Of a DNA stretch of 64,000 nt, positions 45,458-54,437 are shown piece after piece. The stretch spans positions 1 to 64,000 of the forward strand of contig NZ_CAKAKO010000006.1 of the NCBI RefSeq assembly GCF_916700565.1, written 5' to 3'. The notes below the pieces were generated by a model. It saw only the letters and a list, made by a program, of their open reading frames with translations, did no database searches and was not told the DNA's origin. Made by a program: the position numbers and the translations under genes. Source of the DNA: Xenophilus sp. Marseille-Q4582 (GTDB taxonomy: Bacteria > Pseudomonadota > Gammaproteobacteria > Burkholderiales > Burkholderiaceae_C). The stretch's first letter is position 1. Each line of letters starts with the position of its first letter.

Positions 45458-45955
45458 TCAGATGTTGGGCAGGTAGGTGACGATGACCTGTACAGGCAGG
45501 CGGCCCCAGGCGTTGACGCCATCGGTCACGACGTTGGCCAGGAAGTCGCCGCCCATGATCTGCGCGGCGGTGGCATACCACTCGCCCATGCTGGTGGCGT
45601 AGCCCACCGCCGCAGGCGCAGACGCCACGGACGACCACCCGTTGCCGCTGCGCACGTAGGCCTGCACCATCTGCATGTAGAGGCCCTGCAGCGTCACCCA
45701 GTTGACCGGCGGGAACTCCACCCAGACGAGGTACGGCACGGCCATGGGCGCAGCGCGCGGCGGCAACTCGCTCAAGGCCGGGCCCGCTGGCGGGCGCTCT
45801 GTGCTCGCCGGCGGCGGCGCGTCGACGTCTTCCTCGTACACCGGTGGCACCACGGGAGGCGTCGCTGGCACCGGCAGGTACGGCGGCGGCAGGTAGAACA
45901 GCGCGTTGAACTGGGTCTCGTCCCAGGCCGGCGGCACTCGGATGTCAGGGGTCAT
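45458..45955 (-). CDS. Phage protein of unknown function, proline-rich N-terminus
   Basis: 165 residues. The first 70 are proline-rich (FYLPPPYLPVPATPPVVPP); the rest is globular (WVEFPPVNWVTLQGLYMQMV). It sits between two large virion genes with 2-bp gaps, so it is probably structural. Confidence 0.55.
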   Translation of the reverse strand: MTPDIRVPPAWDETQFNALFYLPPPYLPVPATPPVVPPVYEEDVDAPPPASTERPPAGPALSELPPRAAPMAVPYLVWVEFPPVNWVTLQGLYMQMVQAYVRSGNGWSSVASAPAAVGYATSMGEWYATAAQIMGGDFLANVVTDGVNAWGRLPVQVIVTYLPNI

Positions 45956-45957
45956 GG

Positions 45958-47787
45958 TCACTCCGGCGCCGCGATGCGGCTGTCGCTGGCCCAGGGCACG
46001 CCGGGCGTGGTGTTGCCGTCGCTGCGCAGGGGCAGCAGCGTGGTGAACTCGGGCAGCACGTTGAAGACGGGATCGTTGCCGTACAGGGCCGGCGTGCCGT
46101 AGCGGGCCGCGTTGTAGGCCATGCCGTTGATGTCCTCGGGCGGCGGTGCGTCGGCCGTGATCACGCCTCGCTCTGCCCACTCCAGGCCGGTCACGGCGCC
46201 GGTGATGGGATCGCGCTGCAGCGTGCCTTGGAAGACACGGTAGGCGCCGCCCGTGTACATCGTGCACGCGAGCGTGTTGGGCCCGGTAGCAGTGGGGATA
46301 CCCGTCAGGTGCGGCGCAAGAGGCATGCTGCCCAGGTCCACCAGGACTCCGGGATTGCTGCGCTCGATGAACAGCACGCGCGAGGGCTCGTAGTAGAAGT
46401 CCCACCCGCTTTCCGTGGCGCCGCGCGGCTTGGAGGTGAACAGGGCCACCCCGGGCCCCATCGCCACCAGGCCAGGCTGCAGCGCGCGCACCAGCACGGA
46501 GCGGCTGACCGAGATGGTCAGGTCGGGGTCGGAGGGGTCGGTGGTGGCCAGCTTGGAGATGGACGTGATCGTGCCGGCCGTGCGGTCGAAGATGCCGACA
46601 TGGACCTCGTTGTACGAGGCGGCGCCGCCCACGCCCTTGGTGGGGAGGTTGGCCAGGATCACGGCCTTGGTGGCGCTCAGCGGTACGGCCTGGAAGGTGA
46701 ACCCCAGGAAGCGGTTGTTGGCCGTGCCGGTGCTGATGCCTGCGATGGCGCCGAATGCCGGGGCGAACATGGGCGCATCGGCTGCGTTTACCGTCAGCCA
46801 TGTCACGCCAGCATCCACCGAGTGACGAATGACGATCTCGGCCGCAATTGTGGGCATGGCGTCGACGTGGCGATGCACGCCCACGATGGCGATCAGCCAG
46901 GCCGGTCCGATGCGGAAAAAGCCCAGCAGCACCGTGTTGCGCGTCTCGTAGTTCGTGCCGACGATGGGGTGCGCCGTGACCGTCTCGCCGTCGTCGCGCA
47001 GGCAGCGGGCGAAGCGCGTGCCGGCGTAGCCGATCACGCCGGTGAGGTTCAGCCACTGGCCATCCTCGCCCACGCGCGTTCCGGGGGTGTACCAGGCGTC
47101 GGTGCCGTCCTGGCCGAAGCTGCCCGTGCTCGGGTTGAACGCCGCGCGCGCATAGCTCACGTCGCGCAGGGCCTCGAAGGCGCGCCCGTCCGTGGTCAGG
47201 TGCGCCGTGCGCGTCATCTCGACGGTCTGCGAGCCCAGGAACACGTTGATGAAGTGGTACTGGGTCTGCTTGTAGGCCGTGAACATCGCGCGCCCGCGGC
47301 CGTAGGCATGCAGTTGCAGCGGCAGGTGCACGCCGTTCAGCTGCGACATGTGCTGGTCGCCGATGGTGTAGTTGTTGTCGTAGAGCAGTTCCCAGTACTC
47401 GGGGTAGCCGGGCGGGTTTGTGCGCGAGCGCCAGCCGCCATTGGGCTGCGAGGTTCCGGTGTCGATCTTGATGGCCGGCGCCGGGCCCCGGTCGGTCCAT
47501 GCGCCCGTGATCGAGTCGGCGCCCCAAACGCGCAGCGCGGGTGTGCGCGGGTCCAGGTTGATGCGGCCCACCGTCAGCAGGCGCAGCGTCACCGGCGCGG
47601 CCGGTTGCTGCTCCAGGGTCACGTACAGGAAGTCGCCCTTCTTCTCGGCCAGCACGCCCGGGCGCGGGCGCTTCTTGGCATACGGCAGGCCGATGTCGTC
47701 CAGCGTCTGCGCCTTGGCCCGCCCGAGGCCATCGAAGCCACCGCGGTTCTTCGGCCAGTTCGGGAACTTCCAGTCATCGGATTTCAT
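45958..47787 (-). CDS. Large phage virion protein of unknown function
   Basis: 609 residues with a repetitive beta pattern, possibly a propeller-like fold. Segments include LRLLTVGRINLDPRTPALRVW, IGPAWLIAIVGVHRHVD and VVPL-like strands. There is no enzymatic motif. Its start overlaps the end of the next gene by 14 bp. Probably a tail or receptor-binding structural component. Confidence 0.55.
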   Translation of the reverse strand: MKSDDWKFPNWPKNRGGFDGLGRAKAQTLDDIGLPYAKKRPRPGVLAEKKGDFLYVTLEQQPAAPVTLRLLTVGRINLDPRTPALRVWGADSITGAWTDRGPAPAIKIDTGTSQPNGGWRSRTNPPGYPEYWELLYDNNYTIGDQHMSQLNGVHLPLQLHAYGRGRAMFTAYKQTQYHFINVFLGSQTVEMTRTAHLTTDGRAFEALRDVSYARAAFNPSTGSFGQDGTDAWYTPGTRVGEDGQWLNLTGVIGYAGTRFARCLRDDGETVTAHPIVGTNYETRNTVLLGFFRIGPAWLIAIVGVHRHVDAMPTIAAEIVIRHSVDAGVTWLTVNAADAPMFAPAFGAIAGISTGTANNRFLGFTFQAVPLSATKAVILANLPTKGVGGAASYNEVHVGIFDRTAGTITSISKLATTDPSDPDLTISVSRSVLVRALQPGLVAMGPGVALFTSKPRGATESGWDFYYEPSRVLFIERSNPGVLVDLGSMPLAPHLTGIPTATGPNTLACTMYTGGAYRVFQGTLQRDPITGAVTGLEWAERGVITADAPPPEDINGMAYNAARYGTPALYGNDPVFNVLPEFTTLLPLRSDGNTTPGVPWASDSRIAAPE

Positions 47788-48409
47788 ACGTCCGGCGGAA
47801 GTTGGTCCAGAAGGCGGGGGGGCGCTCAGTGGGGGTCTCAGGAACGCCGAAACCGACGCGCTTGATGGAAGGTGAGTACACCGTCGCCGGATCTGCGGCG
47901 CTCATGAAAATATAGGCCGTTGCCTCTTCGATGGTCCCGACAGGCACCGTGAAGCCCTCGGTCGCATCAACTTCGACGCCATCGACGATCAGCCGCAGGT
48001 CGCCCACCCCACCAGCGATGTTGACCATGTCCAGGCGCACGACGGCTGATGTCGCTCCATCTCTGGGGCGGGTGTGCACCATCCCGCCGCCGTTGATCTG
48101 GATGGTCGAGCCGCCGCCGGTGATAGTCAGACTGATGCTGAGCTGCCCCCCCTCGCCGTCGTCGAATGACAGCTCAGCAGTGGAACTCCCCACCGACGAT
48201 GCGCTGAACCCGAACTCAGCCTCCACCGAGTACACGGACACGCCGAGCGCGGTGGTGGTCGCGCTGTTTACGAAAGGCACCGAGCTGAACACGGCTCCGG
48301 CGCCATCCAGCATGGGTGCCCCGAAGAAAGTGGCCCAAGTGACGCCCGCGACAGTGCGCCCATTCAGCGGGCCGGCAGCGCCGTCGAAGTCGTCAACCCA
48401 CTGGACCAT
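47774..48409 (-). CDS. Phage virion protein, lectin-like beta-rich
   Basis: 211 residues starting MVQWVDDFDGAAGPLNGRTV, a start seen in phage proteins with a jelly-roll or glucanase-like fold. Beta strands alternate with Gly/Ser loops (LSISLTITGGGSTIQINGGG). It may be a decoration or carbohydrate-binding structural protein. Confidence 0.55.
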   Translation of the reverse strand: MVQWVDDFDGAAGPLNGRTVAGVTWATFFGAPMLDGAGAVFSSVPFVNSATTTALGVSVYSVEAEFGFSASSVGSSTAELSFDDGEGGQLSISLTITGGGSTIQINGGGMVHTRPRDGATSAVVRLDMVNIAGGVGDLRLIVDGVEVDATEGFTVPVGTIEEATAYIFMSAADPATVYSPSIKRVGFGVPETPTERPPAFWTNFRRTYEIR

Positions 48410-48414
48410 TTCGC

Positions 48415-48858
48415 TCAGCCCGGTGGCAGCGTGAACGCGGCGTTGTTGAAGCTCTGCAGCGCGGTGGCCACCAAGGCGGTGCTGGTCATCACCAGGTCAG
48501 CGCCGGCCAGGCCCACGGTGCCCTGCAAGCGCGGCGCGGTGGTCGACGCCGCGTCATCGTCGGCCGTCAGCACGAGCCGGAAGAATGCTGCCGTGCCGCT
48601 GGCGGCCACTGTGCCCTCCCAGGTCTCGGCTGCCGCCTTCTGCAGCACGCCGTCGGCGGGCGTCGTTTCGAAGCCCAGCGGGTCGGTGTCGTCCTTGCGG
48701 ATCGTGACCAGCAGGGTGGCGCCAGTGGTGGCGGCATCCGCGTTCGCCGGGATGGGGCCGGCGTAGATGCGCAGCTGCGACGCTCCATGGAAGAGCGCGC
48801 GGAAGCTGCTGGTGGCCAGCATCGCGTTGCGCAGGCCGGTGGAAGACTTGACGGTCAT
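48415..48858 (-). CDS. Small phage virion protein, paralogue of 41922-42329
   Basis: 147 residues beginning MTVKSSTGLRNAML, similar at the N-terminus and in overall plan to the protein at 41922-42329. It sits between two virion protein genes. Confidence 0.6.
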   Translation of the reverse strand: MTVKSSTGLRNAMLATSSFRALFHGASQLRIYAGPIPANADAATTGATLLVTIRKDDTDPLGFETTPADGVLQKAAAETWEGTVAASGTAAFFRLVLTADDDAASTTAPRLQGTVGLAGADLVMTSTALVATALQSFNNAAFTLPPG

Positions 48859-48868
48859 GGGTAGATCC

Positions 48869-49279
48869 TCACGAAGCGGAGACGAAGAAGCCCGACAGGC
48901 GCACGCGCACCATGTCGCCCGCCACCTTGGTCAGTGGAGCCGACAAGCGGATGGCGCCCAGGCATGCGCCGCCCGTGCCGCCCTTGGCCGGCGACGACAG
49001 CAGCGCGAAGCCGTAGATGGTCTTGTTGGCCGTCATCACGAACTCGATCACGGCGTCGTTGTTGTTGACGGAGCCGGCCACCGGATCGGACTCGACGAAC
49101 TCGGGCCGGCTCGCACCCTCGTATGCGATGCACTCGGTAGCCGTGCTCGGGAAGTTGGCCGCTGTGAGGCCGGGCGTGGGCGTGTAGTCGCCCTCGAAGG
49201 GGGCGACATACCAAGTCTGGTCCTTGAGGACCTTGCGGGCGGCGAAGTCCAGGCCCTCTGTGGTGATGATGGAAGCCAT
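48869..49279 (-). CDS. Phage tail-associated protein
   Basis: 136 residues from ATG 49279, overlapping the upstream stop (TGATG). The N-terminus MASIITTEGLDFAARKVLK is a common start for small phage structural proteins. The rest is beta-rich. Exact role unknown. Confidence 0.6.
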   Translation of the reverse strand: MASIITTEGLDFAARKVLKDQTWYVAPFEGDYTPTPGLTAANFPSTATECIAYEGASRPEFVESDPVAGSVNNNDAVIEFVMTANKTIYGFALLSSPAKGGTGGACLGAIRLSAPLTKVAGDMVRVRLSGFFVSAS

Positions 49280-50490
49280 CAGGCGTTCTCCTTTCGGCGG
49301 TTCTCGGCGGCCGTGAAGGAGCGCGCCACGTTGGTTGCGGGTGCCGCGTCGGTGCGCACGGCGATGAGGTGGGTCTGGCCGTCCTGCTCGCGCCAGGCTG
49401 TGGCGCCGGCAGGGGCATGGCCGAAGCTGATTTCGCCGGACTGCGGCGTGGTGACTTGGCCGCCGGGCGCGCCGATGACGATGCCCTGATCCGAGCCCCA
49501 GAACACCGTGCGCTGATCGGGAGACACGCCGCCCGATCCATCCAGGCCACCGTAGGGCAGCACCTTGACGGGCGACGTGTCCAGCAGGTCGCCGGGCAGC
49601 CAGTAGGTGGCGTCCGCGCAGACGAACACGCCGTCTTCGCACGGCTCGACCACGGTGATCGGCGCGGGGAACGGCAGCCAGTTGCGCGCCGGGTTCATCA
49701 GGCCGTACTGGTAGGGCTCGGACAGCCACAGCACGGCGCCCGCAGCGCTCAGCAGCCGGCCGGCGTAGTGCCGCACGATCTGCCCAGGCGGCATCTCGGC
49801 CGTCAGCAGGGTCTGCAGGCGCTCGCCGGGGTTGGCCAGGGTGGCGATCACTCCAGCAGCGCCGGGCACGCGCGTGAACACCTCGCCGTCGGGGCCCGTC
49901 ATGTAGACGCGCGTCCAGCCTTCGAGCGGGCCCAGTGCGATGCCGCTGTCTGCAGGCAGGTCCAGTGCCACAGGGAACGTGGCGGGACTCTCGCCGTCTC
50001 GGCTCATGCTCGTGAACGCCACCTGGTAGCGCCCAGCAGGCAGACCTCCAGAGGTCGCGGTCACGGCCGGCGGCGTCGGCGTGGGGGTGATGATGGGCCG
50101 GGCCTCGCCGGCGTGGATGCGGCCGATCTCCAGGCCGTTGGACCAGTAGGTGTCACCGTCCGGGGCGAGTGCGTAGCTCAGCTTCGGCTGCGCTGGCAGT
50201 CCGCCGCGCAGCGTCGTGCGGTTCAGCCGCTCGTCCAAGTGGATCAGGTCCGAGTCGAAGGCGCAGAACGCGCCGCCCGCGCCATCTTCGAATAGGGAGT
50301 GCGCGAGGCCGGACGCCAGTGCGAGTTGGAATCCGTGGCGCCGGCGCAGGTAGCCGTCATCCGTCAGGTCAACGTTCTGCGCTGCATGCAGGTACGTGGC
50401 GTCGATGCGCCCGTCGATCTTCGTGCGCAGACGCGGAGCCTCTCGCCTGTTGGACAGGCCGAGCAGGATGCCGGTCTTGATGGTGCGCAT
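49279..50490 (-). CDS. Phage virion protein, beta-rich, unknown role
   Basis: 403 residues from ATG 50490 (a start three codons upstream is possible). It contains a region like a fibronectin or Ig domain (LPAGRYQVAFTSMSRDGESP, about 155-175) and repeated strand motifs (VFVCADATYWLPGDLLD). Probably a tail or head-tail structural component. Confidence 0.58.
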   Translation of the reverse strand: MRTIKTGILLGLSNRREAPRLRTKIDGRIDATYLHAAQNVDLTDDGYLRRRHGFQLALASGLAHSLFEDGAGGAFCAFDSDLIHLDERLNRTTLRGGLPAQPKLSYALAPDGDTYWSNGLEIGRIHAGEARPIITPTPTPPAVTATSGGLPAGRYQVAFTSMSRDGESPATFPVALDLPADSGIALGPLEGWTRVYMTGPDGEVFTRVPGAAGVIATLANPGERLQTLLTAEMPPGQIVRHYAGRLLSAAGAVLWLSEPYQYGLMNPARNWLPFPAPITVVEPCEDGVFVCADATYWLPGDLLDTSPVKVLPYGGLDGSGGVSPDQRTVFWGSDQGIVIGAPGGQVTTPQSGEISFGHAPAGATAWREQDGQTHLIAVRTDAAPATNVARSFTAAENRRKENA

Positions 50491-50730
50491 GGCAGGCACT
50501 GTGCCCGCCTCAATCGCCGTGCGCGAACCCTACAGGGGGTTGCCTTTATGAGAGTGGTGGCCGGCGCTGATCTCCGGCATATGGGCTACGGCTTTGACCC
50601 GCCCGTAGAAAGGTCGCGGCCCACGTACGTGTTGCGCATCAGCCTGCGCATTCACCACGAGGTGATGGTATGCGAACCCACCGCTTCGCTCAACCCGCCG
50701 CGCGCGAGAGGGGCGAACGCTACGGGGGGT
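50491..50730. other. Gap in the late operon between two recurring hairpins
   Basis: About 240 bp without a leftward gene, an unusual break in a tightly packed operon. It is bounded by two copies of the intergenic hairpin element (50517-50543 and 50713-50733). On the plus strand an ATG at 50548 preceded by AGGGGG opens a short frame (MRVVAGADLRHMGYGFDPP) that could be a small antisense gene; weakly supported. Confidence 0.45.
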
Positions 50731-51411
50731 TCAGGCGATGGGGGGCAGCGAGTGCACAGGCGCGTTGCGCGACCACTCTTCATTGCGCGCGCCGTGCCCG
50801 CGCCCGAACTCGGCTTCGAAGCGTGAGAGGGCCTCAGCGGCCAGGCGCGGGTCGTGGCGGTCGCCGTCGCGGCGGCTGTAGGCGCGGTACAGCATCCAGT
50901 CCACCAGGCCGCGGTGCCATTCCTCACGGATCTCGGGCACGTCATCATCGACTGCCATGCGCTCCAGCGGCAGGCGGTAGACGGTCAGGTGCAGCGTGCC
51001 GGCGTCCTGGGGGCGCGGGTACAGGTGCGCGCGGCCGGTGTCGATGCCCAGAATCAGGCTCTTGGGGTCGCCGGTCACGGTGTCGTTCTGCCAGCCAAGC
51101 GGCGGATACAAGCATCCGCCAGGCTTGAGGACGTGAACCTTTTCTCCCCTGCCGTCCAGCGCCCAGCGGATCTCCAGGATCTTGCCATCGAGCGGCACGC
51201 TGGCGTCGTTCGCCGCATAGGTGATGGAGCACATCGGCGCCGTGGAATCGCTCAGCAGGAACGCGCGCCGGCACGCTTCGACCTGGGCCTCATTGGCGAA
51301 CCGGATCAGCGTGTCATCCGTCGCGAACACGTCATTGCGGGCGCCGTTCAGGCTGCGCGCCTTGTCGTCCGACTCGTCGCGGAACGCTTCGATCAGTTCG
51401 CCGAGGTTCAT
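50731..51411 (-). CDS. Phage head-tail connector-like protein
   Basis: 226 residues. The N-terminus (MNLGELIEAFRDESDD), the central LPLERMAVDDDVPEIREEWH and the helix LVDWMLYRAYSRRDGDRHDP are typical of phage adaptor proteins that bind below the portal. The position after the capsid genes agrees. Confidence 0.68.
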   Translation of the reverse strand: MNLGELIEAFRDESDDKARSLNGARNDVFATDDTLIRFANEAQVEACRRAFLLSDSTAPMCSITYAANDASVPLDGKILEIRWALDGRGEKVHVLKPGGCLYPPLGWQNDTVTGDPKSLILGIDTGRAHLYPRPQDAGTLHLTVYRLPLERMAVDDDVPEIREEWHRGLVDWMLYRAYSRRDGDRHDPRLAAEALSRFEAEFGRGHGARNEEWSRNAPVHSLPPIA

Positions 51412-51412
51412 C

Positions 51413-51871
51413 TCAGTTCACCTCGGCCAGGACGCCACGCAGCCAGGCATGGCCGTTGCGGTTCGGGTCGGCGATCACGGTGAAGGGGTAGCGCAGCGAC
51501 TGCCGGCGAGACAGGCGGTTGACGCGCTCGCCGTCGCGGGGGTCCAGCGTGACCTGGCTGTAGTCGGCGGACTTGCAGCGCGCCAGGGCGGCCACGTACT
51601 TGCGCCGCACCTGCTGCTCGATGCCGCGGCGGATGTAGAGCTTGCGGCCGTTCACGCCCACTTCCACCAGCGGCGTGTCGTTCTCGTTCCGCGACTCGGG
51701 GATCATGATCGTCAGCATCTCGCTCATGAACGCCTCGTAAGCGGCGGCGTCCGTGGGCACGGGCATGTCGATGATCTCTGAGGGAGCGGGACGCTCGCCG
51801 ATCTCCAGGGTGGTGTCCGCGCCGAGGTATTCCGAACCTGCGTCGATGCTGCGCTTGGTGGCCATGTGCAT
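51413..51871 (-). CDS. Phage structural or assembly protein, unknown
   Basis: 152 residues with no recognised family. The N-terminal third is acidic and includes an AYEAFMSEMLTIMIPE helix; the C-terminal part is basic (IRRGIEQQVRRKYVAALAR). GGAG precedes the start; a second start two codons in is also possible. It sits between the capsid-associated and connector genes. Confidence 0.55.
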   Translation of the reverse strand: MHMATKRSIDAGSEYLGADTTLEIGERPAPSEIIDMPVPTDAAAYEAFMSEMLTIMIPESRNENDTPLVEVGVNGRKLYIRRGIEQQVRRKYVAALARCKSADYSQVTLDPRDGERVNRLSRRQSLRYPFTVIADPNRNGHAWLRGVLAEVN

Positions 51872-51887
51872 GTTTCTCCGGTGATGG

Positions 51888-51914
51888 GCCCGCCCCAGCG
51901 GCTGCCAGGGCGGG
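51888..51914. terminator. GC-rich hairpin after the capsid-associated gene
   Basis: Inverted repeat CCCGCCC/GGGCGGG with a loop of about 11 bases in the only sizeable gap here. No T-run follows on the minus strand, so it may be an RNA-stability or processing element and not a true terminator. Confidence 0.4.
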
Positions 51915-51930
51915 AAGGTTCAACGCGCGA

Positions 51931-52287
51931 TCAGGACTGCGCGAAGAAGTAGACCGTGCTGGAGGCGGTCACGGCGGCCAGCGTGGCGTTCTGCGAGATG
52001 CGGAAGCCGCGCGGGTCGGTCTTGATGCCAGCCGAGCCGGACAGCGTGCGTGCGCCATCGGCCGCGGCCTTGAACGCGCTGTTCTCGGTCATGCCGGCAT
52101 ACCACTCGATGGCTACGCCGCTGCTGTTCTGCACGCGGACGTAGCGCGGCGTGAAGCCGCAGTTGATGTACAGGTCGTTGCCGGCCACGATGGTGGTCGC
52201 GTCCAGCACGATCTTGCCGATGGCCACGCCCGGGATGGCGCGGTCGACGCTGGTGGTGCGGGTCTGGCCCGCGGTGTTGTCAGCCAT
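51931..52287 (-). CDS. Small capsid-associated protein, possible decoration protein
   Basis: 118 residues, beta-rich (VRVQNSSGVAIEWYAGMT, GIKTDPRGFRISQNATL). It directly follows the major capsid gene, a common position for decoration or head-stabilising proteins. Function inferred from position only. Confidence 0.55.
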   Translation of the reverse strand: MADNTAGQTRTTSVDRAIPGVAIGKIVLDATTIVAGNDLYINCGFTPRYVRVQNSSGVAIEWYAGMTENSAFKAAADGARTLSGSAGIKTDPRGFRISQNATLAAVTASSTVYFFAQS

Positions 52288-52307
52288 GGTGATTCCTTTC
52301 GTGTGCA

Positions 52308-52321
52308 GGGGCCGAAGCCCC
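52308..52321 (-). terminator. UUCG-loop hairpin after the major capsid gene
   Basis: In the transcript direction the sequence forms GGGGC-TTCG-GCCCC, a stem closed by a stable UUCG tetraloop, just after the capsid stop at 52331. No T-run follows, so it may protect the abundant capsid mRNA or act as a weak terminator. Confidence 0.5.
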
Positions 52322-52330
52322 CGCGGTTGA

Positions 52331-53368
52331 TCAGGCCAGGGACGAGACGCCCGCCTCGGCGACGGCCATCCAGCCCTCGTTCAGCAGCACGCAGGTCATC
52401 CAGAACTTCGCGCCGATGTAGCCGCGCTGGCCCAGCGGGTCGCTCTTGTCCTTAGTGCCCGGCGGGATGTACGTCGGGTCGATGGAGTCGGCGCCGCGCA
52501 GTGCGAGCTGGCCCCATGCGTTCTCGCCCACCACGATGAAGGGGTACACGTCCACGTTCGTGCCGCCCAGCAGGCCGGTGGAGCCGATGGCAGCGCCGGC
52601 ACCCAGGTACGGGGCCAGTTCGGGCGACGTGATGAACCGGAAGTTCTCCACGCTGCCGATCTCGTAGGGGCTCACCACCTTGCGGCTGCCGTACTCGGCG
52701 ACCTTCACGAAGCCCGTCAGGTCGCGCACGTCCGACTCGGCGTCCGTGTGCACGAACACCAGGTAGGAGGCTTCGACCGGCGAGGTCTTGATGTTGATCG
52801 ACGGCGACAGGATGCCCGTGACGCGCTCGGCGTGGTTCGCCTGCAGGTTGCGGCTGATGCGGCGCAGCAGGTTCAGGCTGATCTTCGCGTTCACGCCCGT
52901 GCGGTCGGAGCCGCCCGAGTAGAAGCGATTGGTGCAGGCCTTGAGGGCGCCGTACCGGATCATCTCGCGCACCAGTGCGATGCGCTCGCCACACTGCTTC
53001 TTCATCTCGGCCGGCACGTCGTCCTCGTAGGTGTCGGACACCCAGTCGGTCAACTGGTACAGGCAGCCGTACTGATGCACGCGCGCCGGGATGTCCTGGG
53101 GCACCAGGCTGTCGGGCGACGGCGTGACGCCCTCCACCAGCAGATGGCCCACGGGATCGGCCTGGGGGCGGTTCTGCGTGTTGAAGTCGGTCGCGGTGGC
53201 GCCGTAGGGCAGCCAGCGGCGGAAGATGATCTCCTGCCCCTGGTTCTTCGGCAGCGAGCGCTGCATGCCGGTGATGCCCAGCACTTCGGTTGCGACGGCA
53301 TGGGCGAGGATCTCGCCCTTGATCTTGCCAATCCGCTGTGCGGGGGTGTCGTAGGTTGCTCCAGCCAT
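52331..53368 (-). CDS. Major capsid protein, N4-gp56 type
   Basis: 345 residues. The N-terminus (DTPAQRIGKIKGEILAHAVA, TEVLGITGMQRSLPKNQGQE) and IFRRWLPYGATATDF match the N4-gp56 family of podovirus coat proteins; the C-terminus has the GYIGAKFWMTCVLLNE segment. A GGAG site precedes the start. It is a HK97-fold shell protein assembled on the scaffold encoded just upstream. Confidence 0.85.
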   Translation of the reverse strand: MAGATYDTPAQRIGKIKGEILAHAVATEVLGITGMQRSLPKNQGQEIIFRRWLPYGATATDFNTQNRPQADPVGHLLVEGVTPSPDSLVPQDIPARVHQYGCLYQLTDWVSDTYEDDVPAEMKKQCGERIALVREMIRYGALKACTNRFYSGGSDRTGVNAKISLNLLRRISRNLQANHAERVTGILSPSINIKTSPVEASYLVFVHTDAESDVRDLTGFVKVAEYGSRKVVSPYEIGSVENFRFITSPELAPYLGAGAAIGSTGLLGGTNVDVYPFIVVGENAWGQLALRGADSIDPTYIPPGTKDKSDPLGQRGYIGAKFWMTCVLLNEGWMAVAEAGVSSLA

Positions 53369-53384
53369 GTGGATCTCCTAGGGC

Positions 53385-54197
53385 TCAGTGGCCCCGAATG
53401 GTCGCGTTGAAAGCGGCCTCGAATGCATCGTTCTCGGTCGGTGCAGTCTTCGGCTTCCCGGCGGTGCCGGTGGGCGTCAGAGCGTTCTGCAGCCGCGAGC
53501 TGCTCTTAGCCTGGCGTGTCTGCTGGGCAGCACTCCAGGCGTCAAACTTGGAGATGACCGCGTGCAAGTCCTTGGCCTTTTCGGTGGTCTCGAACGTCGT
53601 GCGGACATCCTCCGGCTGGGCTGCGATCCACAGGCGGAAGTCCTGCCCCTGGATCTTTTCGCGCCAGCCCTCGTGGAAGTGGTCCATCAGCTCCAGCTGC
53701 GTGTCCGTCGGGCTCGGCTGCGCCTGCTCGCGCTGCGGGGCCGTCTCGGCGGCTTGCTGTTGCTGCTGTTCCTGTCGCTCGCGGATGAGGTGGGCGGCGT
53801 CGGGGAACGCGGCTTCGATCTCCTGGATGCGCTCGGGCGTCAGCGCCTTGGGCGCCGGGGCCTTCCGCAGTTCCTGGAGCACGCCACCGTGCTCACCCAG
53901 CTTCCCGTGCACCTTGCGCAGCTGCGCTTCCAGGTCATCGACCTTCGCGGCGCGGCTGAGCAGGTTCTTCAGCTCCGACTCGGTGAACCCTGCGAAGCGA
54001 GGTTCCTCCGCGGCGGGAGCTGCAGCGGCTTCGACGGGCTTTTCTTCTGCTGCCGGCTGCTCGGCCACATCCTTCGCCTCGGCCGCAGGCTTTTCCTGGG
54101 CGGGGACGGCGGGGGGCTCTGCAATGCCGGCGGCAGCGTTGAAGCTCGCTTCAAAGGCCGCGTCTTCCTGCTGTTGCTGCTCAAGCTGTTCATCCAT
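53385..54197 (-). CDS. Scaffold-like assembly protein
   Basis: 270 residues, acidic and rich in Gln, Glu and Ala, mostly helical, with no globular domain in the first 80 residues. This composition and the position between portal and capsid genes fit a scaffolding protein. The C-terminal 40 residues are more basic and may bind the capsid protein. Confidence 0.72.
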   Translation of the reverse strand: MDEQLEQQQQEDAAFEASFNAAAGIAEPPAVPAQEKPAAEAKDVAEQPAAEEKPVEAAAAPAAEEPRFAGFTESELKNLLSRAAKVDDLEAQLRKVHGKLGEHGGVLQELRKAPAPKALTPERIQEIEAAFPDAAHLIRERQEQQQQQAAETAPQREQAQPSPTDTQLELMDHFHEGWREKIQGQDFRLWIAAQPEDVRTTFETTEKAKDLHAVISKFDAWSAAQQTRQAKSSSRLQNALTPTGTAGKPKTAPTENDAFEAAFNATIRGH

Positions 54198-54227
54198 GTG
54201 CGCTCTTCTCCGGGGATTCGCTGGGGG

Positions 54228-54437
54228 TCATGGCTGATCGCCAGCGGGTTGCGCCGGGTCCGGCTTCTTGGCCAGAGCCAGCAGTTCTTTCCAGGCCTTG
54301 ATCTGGCCTCGGGTGTTCTCGGTTGCCTCGATGGGGGCGCTCCGGTCGTTGGACAGGCGCAGGGCCGCCAGGCGCTCGGTGGCGTGGGTCTCGATGGCGC
54401 GCCACGTGGGCGAGCGGAAATCGAGTTCCGGCTTCAC
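54228..54437 (-). CDS. Small phage protein between portal and scaffold
   Basis: 69 residues, helical and charged (KPELDFRSPTWRAIETHA). It starts by ATGA overlap with the portal stop. No family recognised. Confidence 0.6.
   Translation of the reverse strand: MKPELDFRSPTWRAIETHATERLAALRLSNDRSAPIEATENTRGQIKAWKELLALAKKPDPAQPAGDQP

Noticed and set aside
46228..47865. Long plus-strand frames opposite phage late genes (also around 54323-55918 and 56578-57999)
   Set aside because: Antisense to portal, terminase and virion genes; high GC third positions produce such frames by chance.
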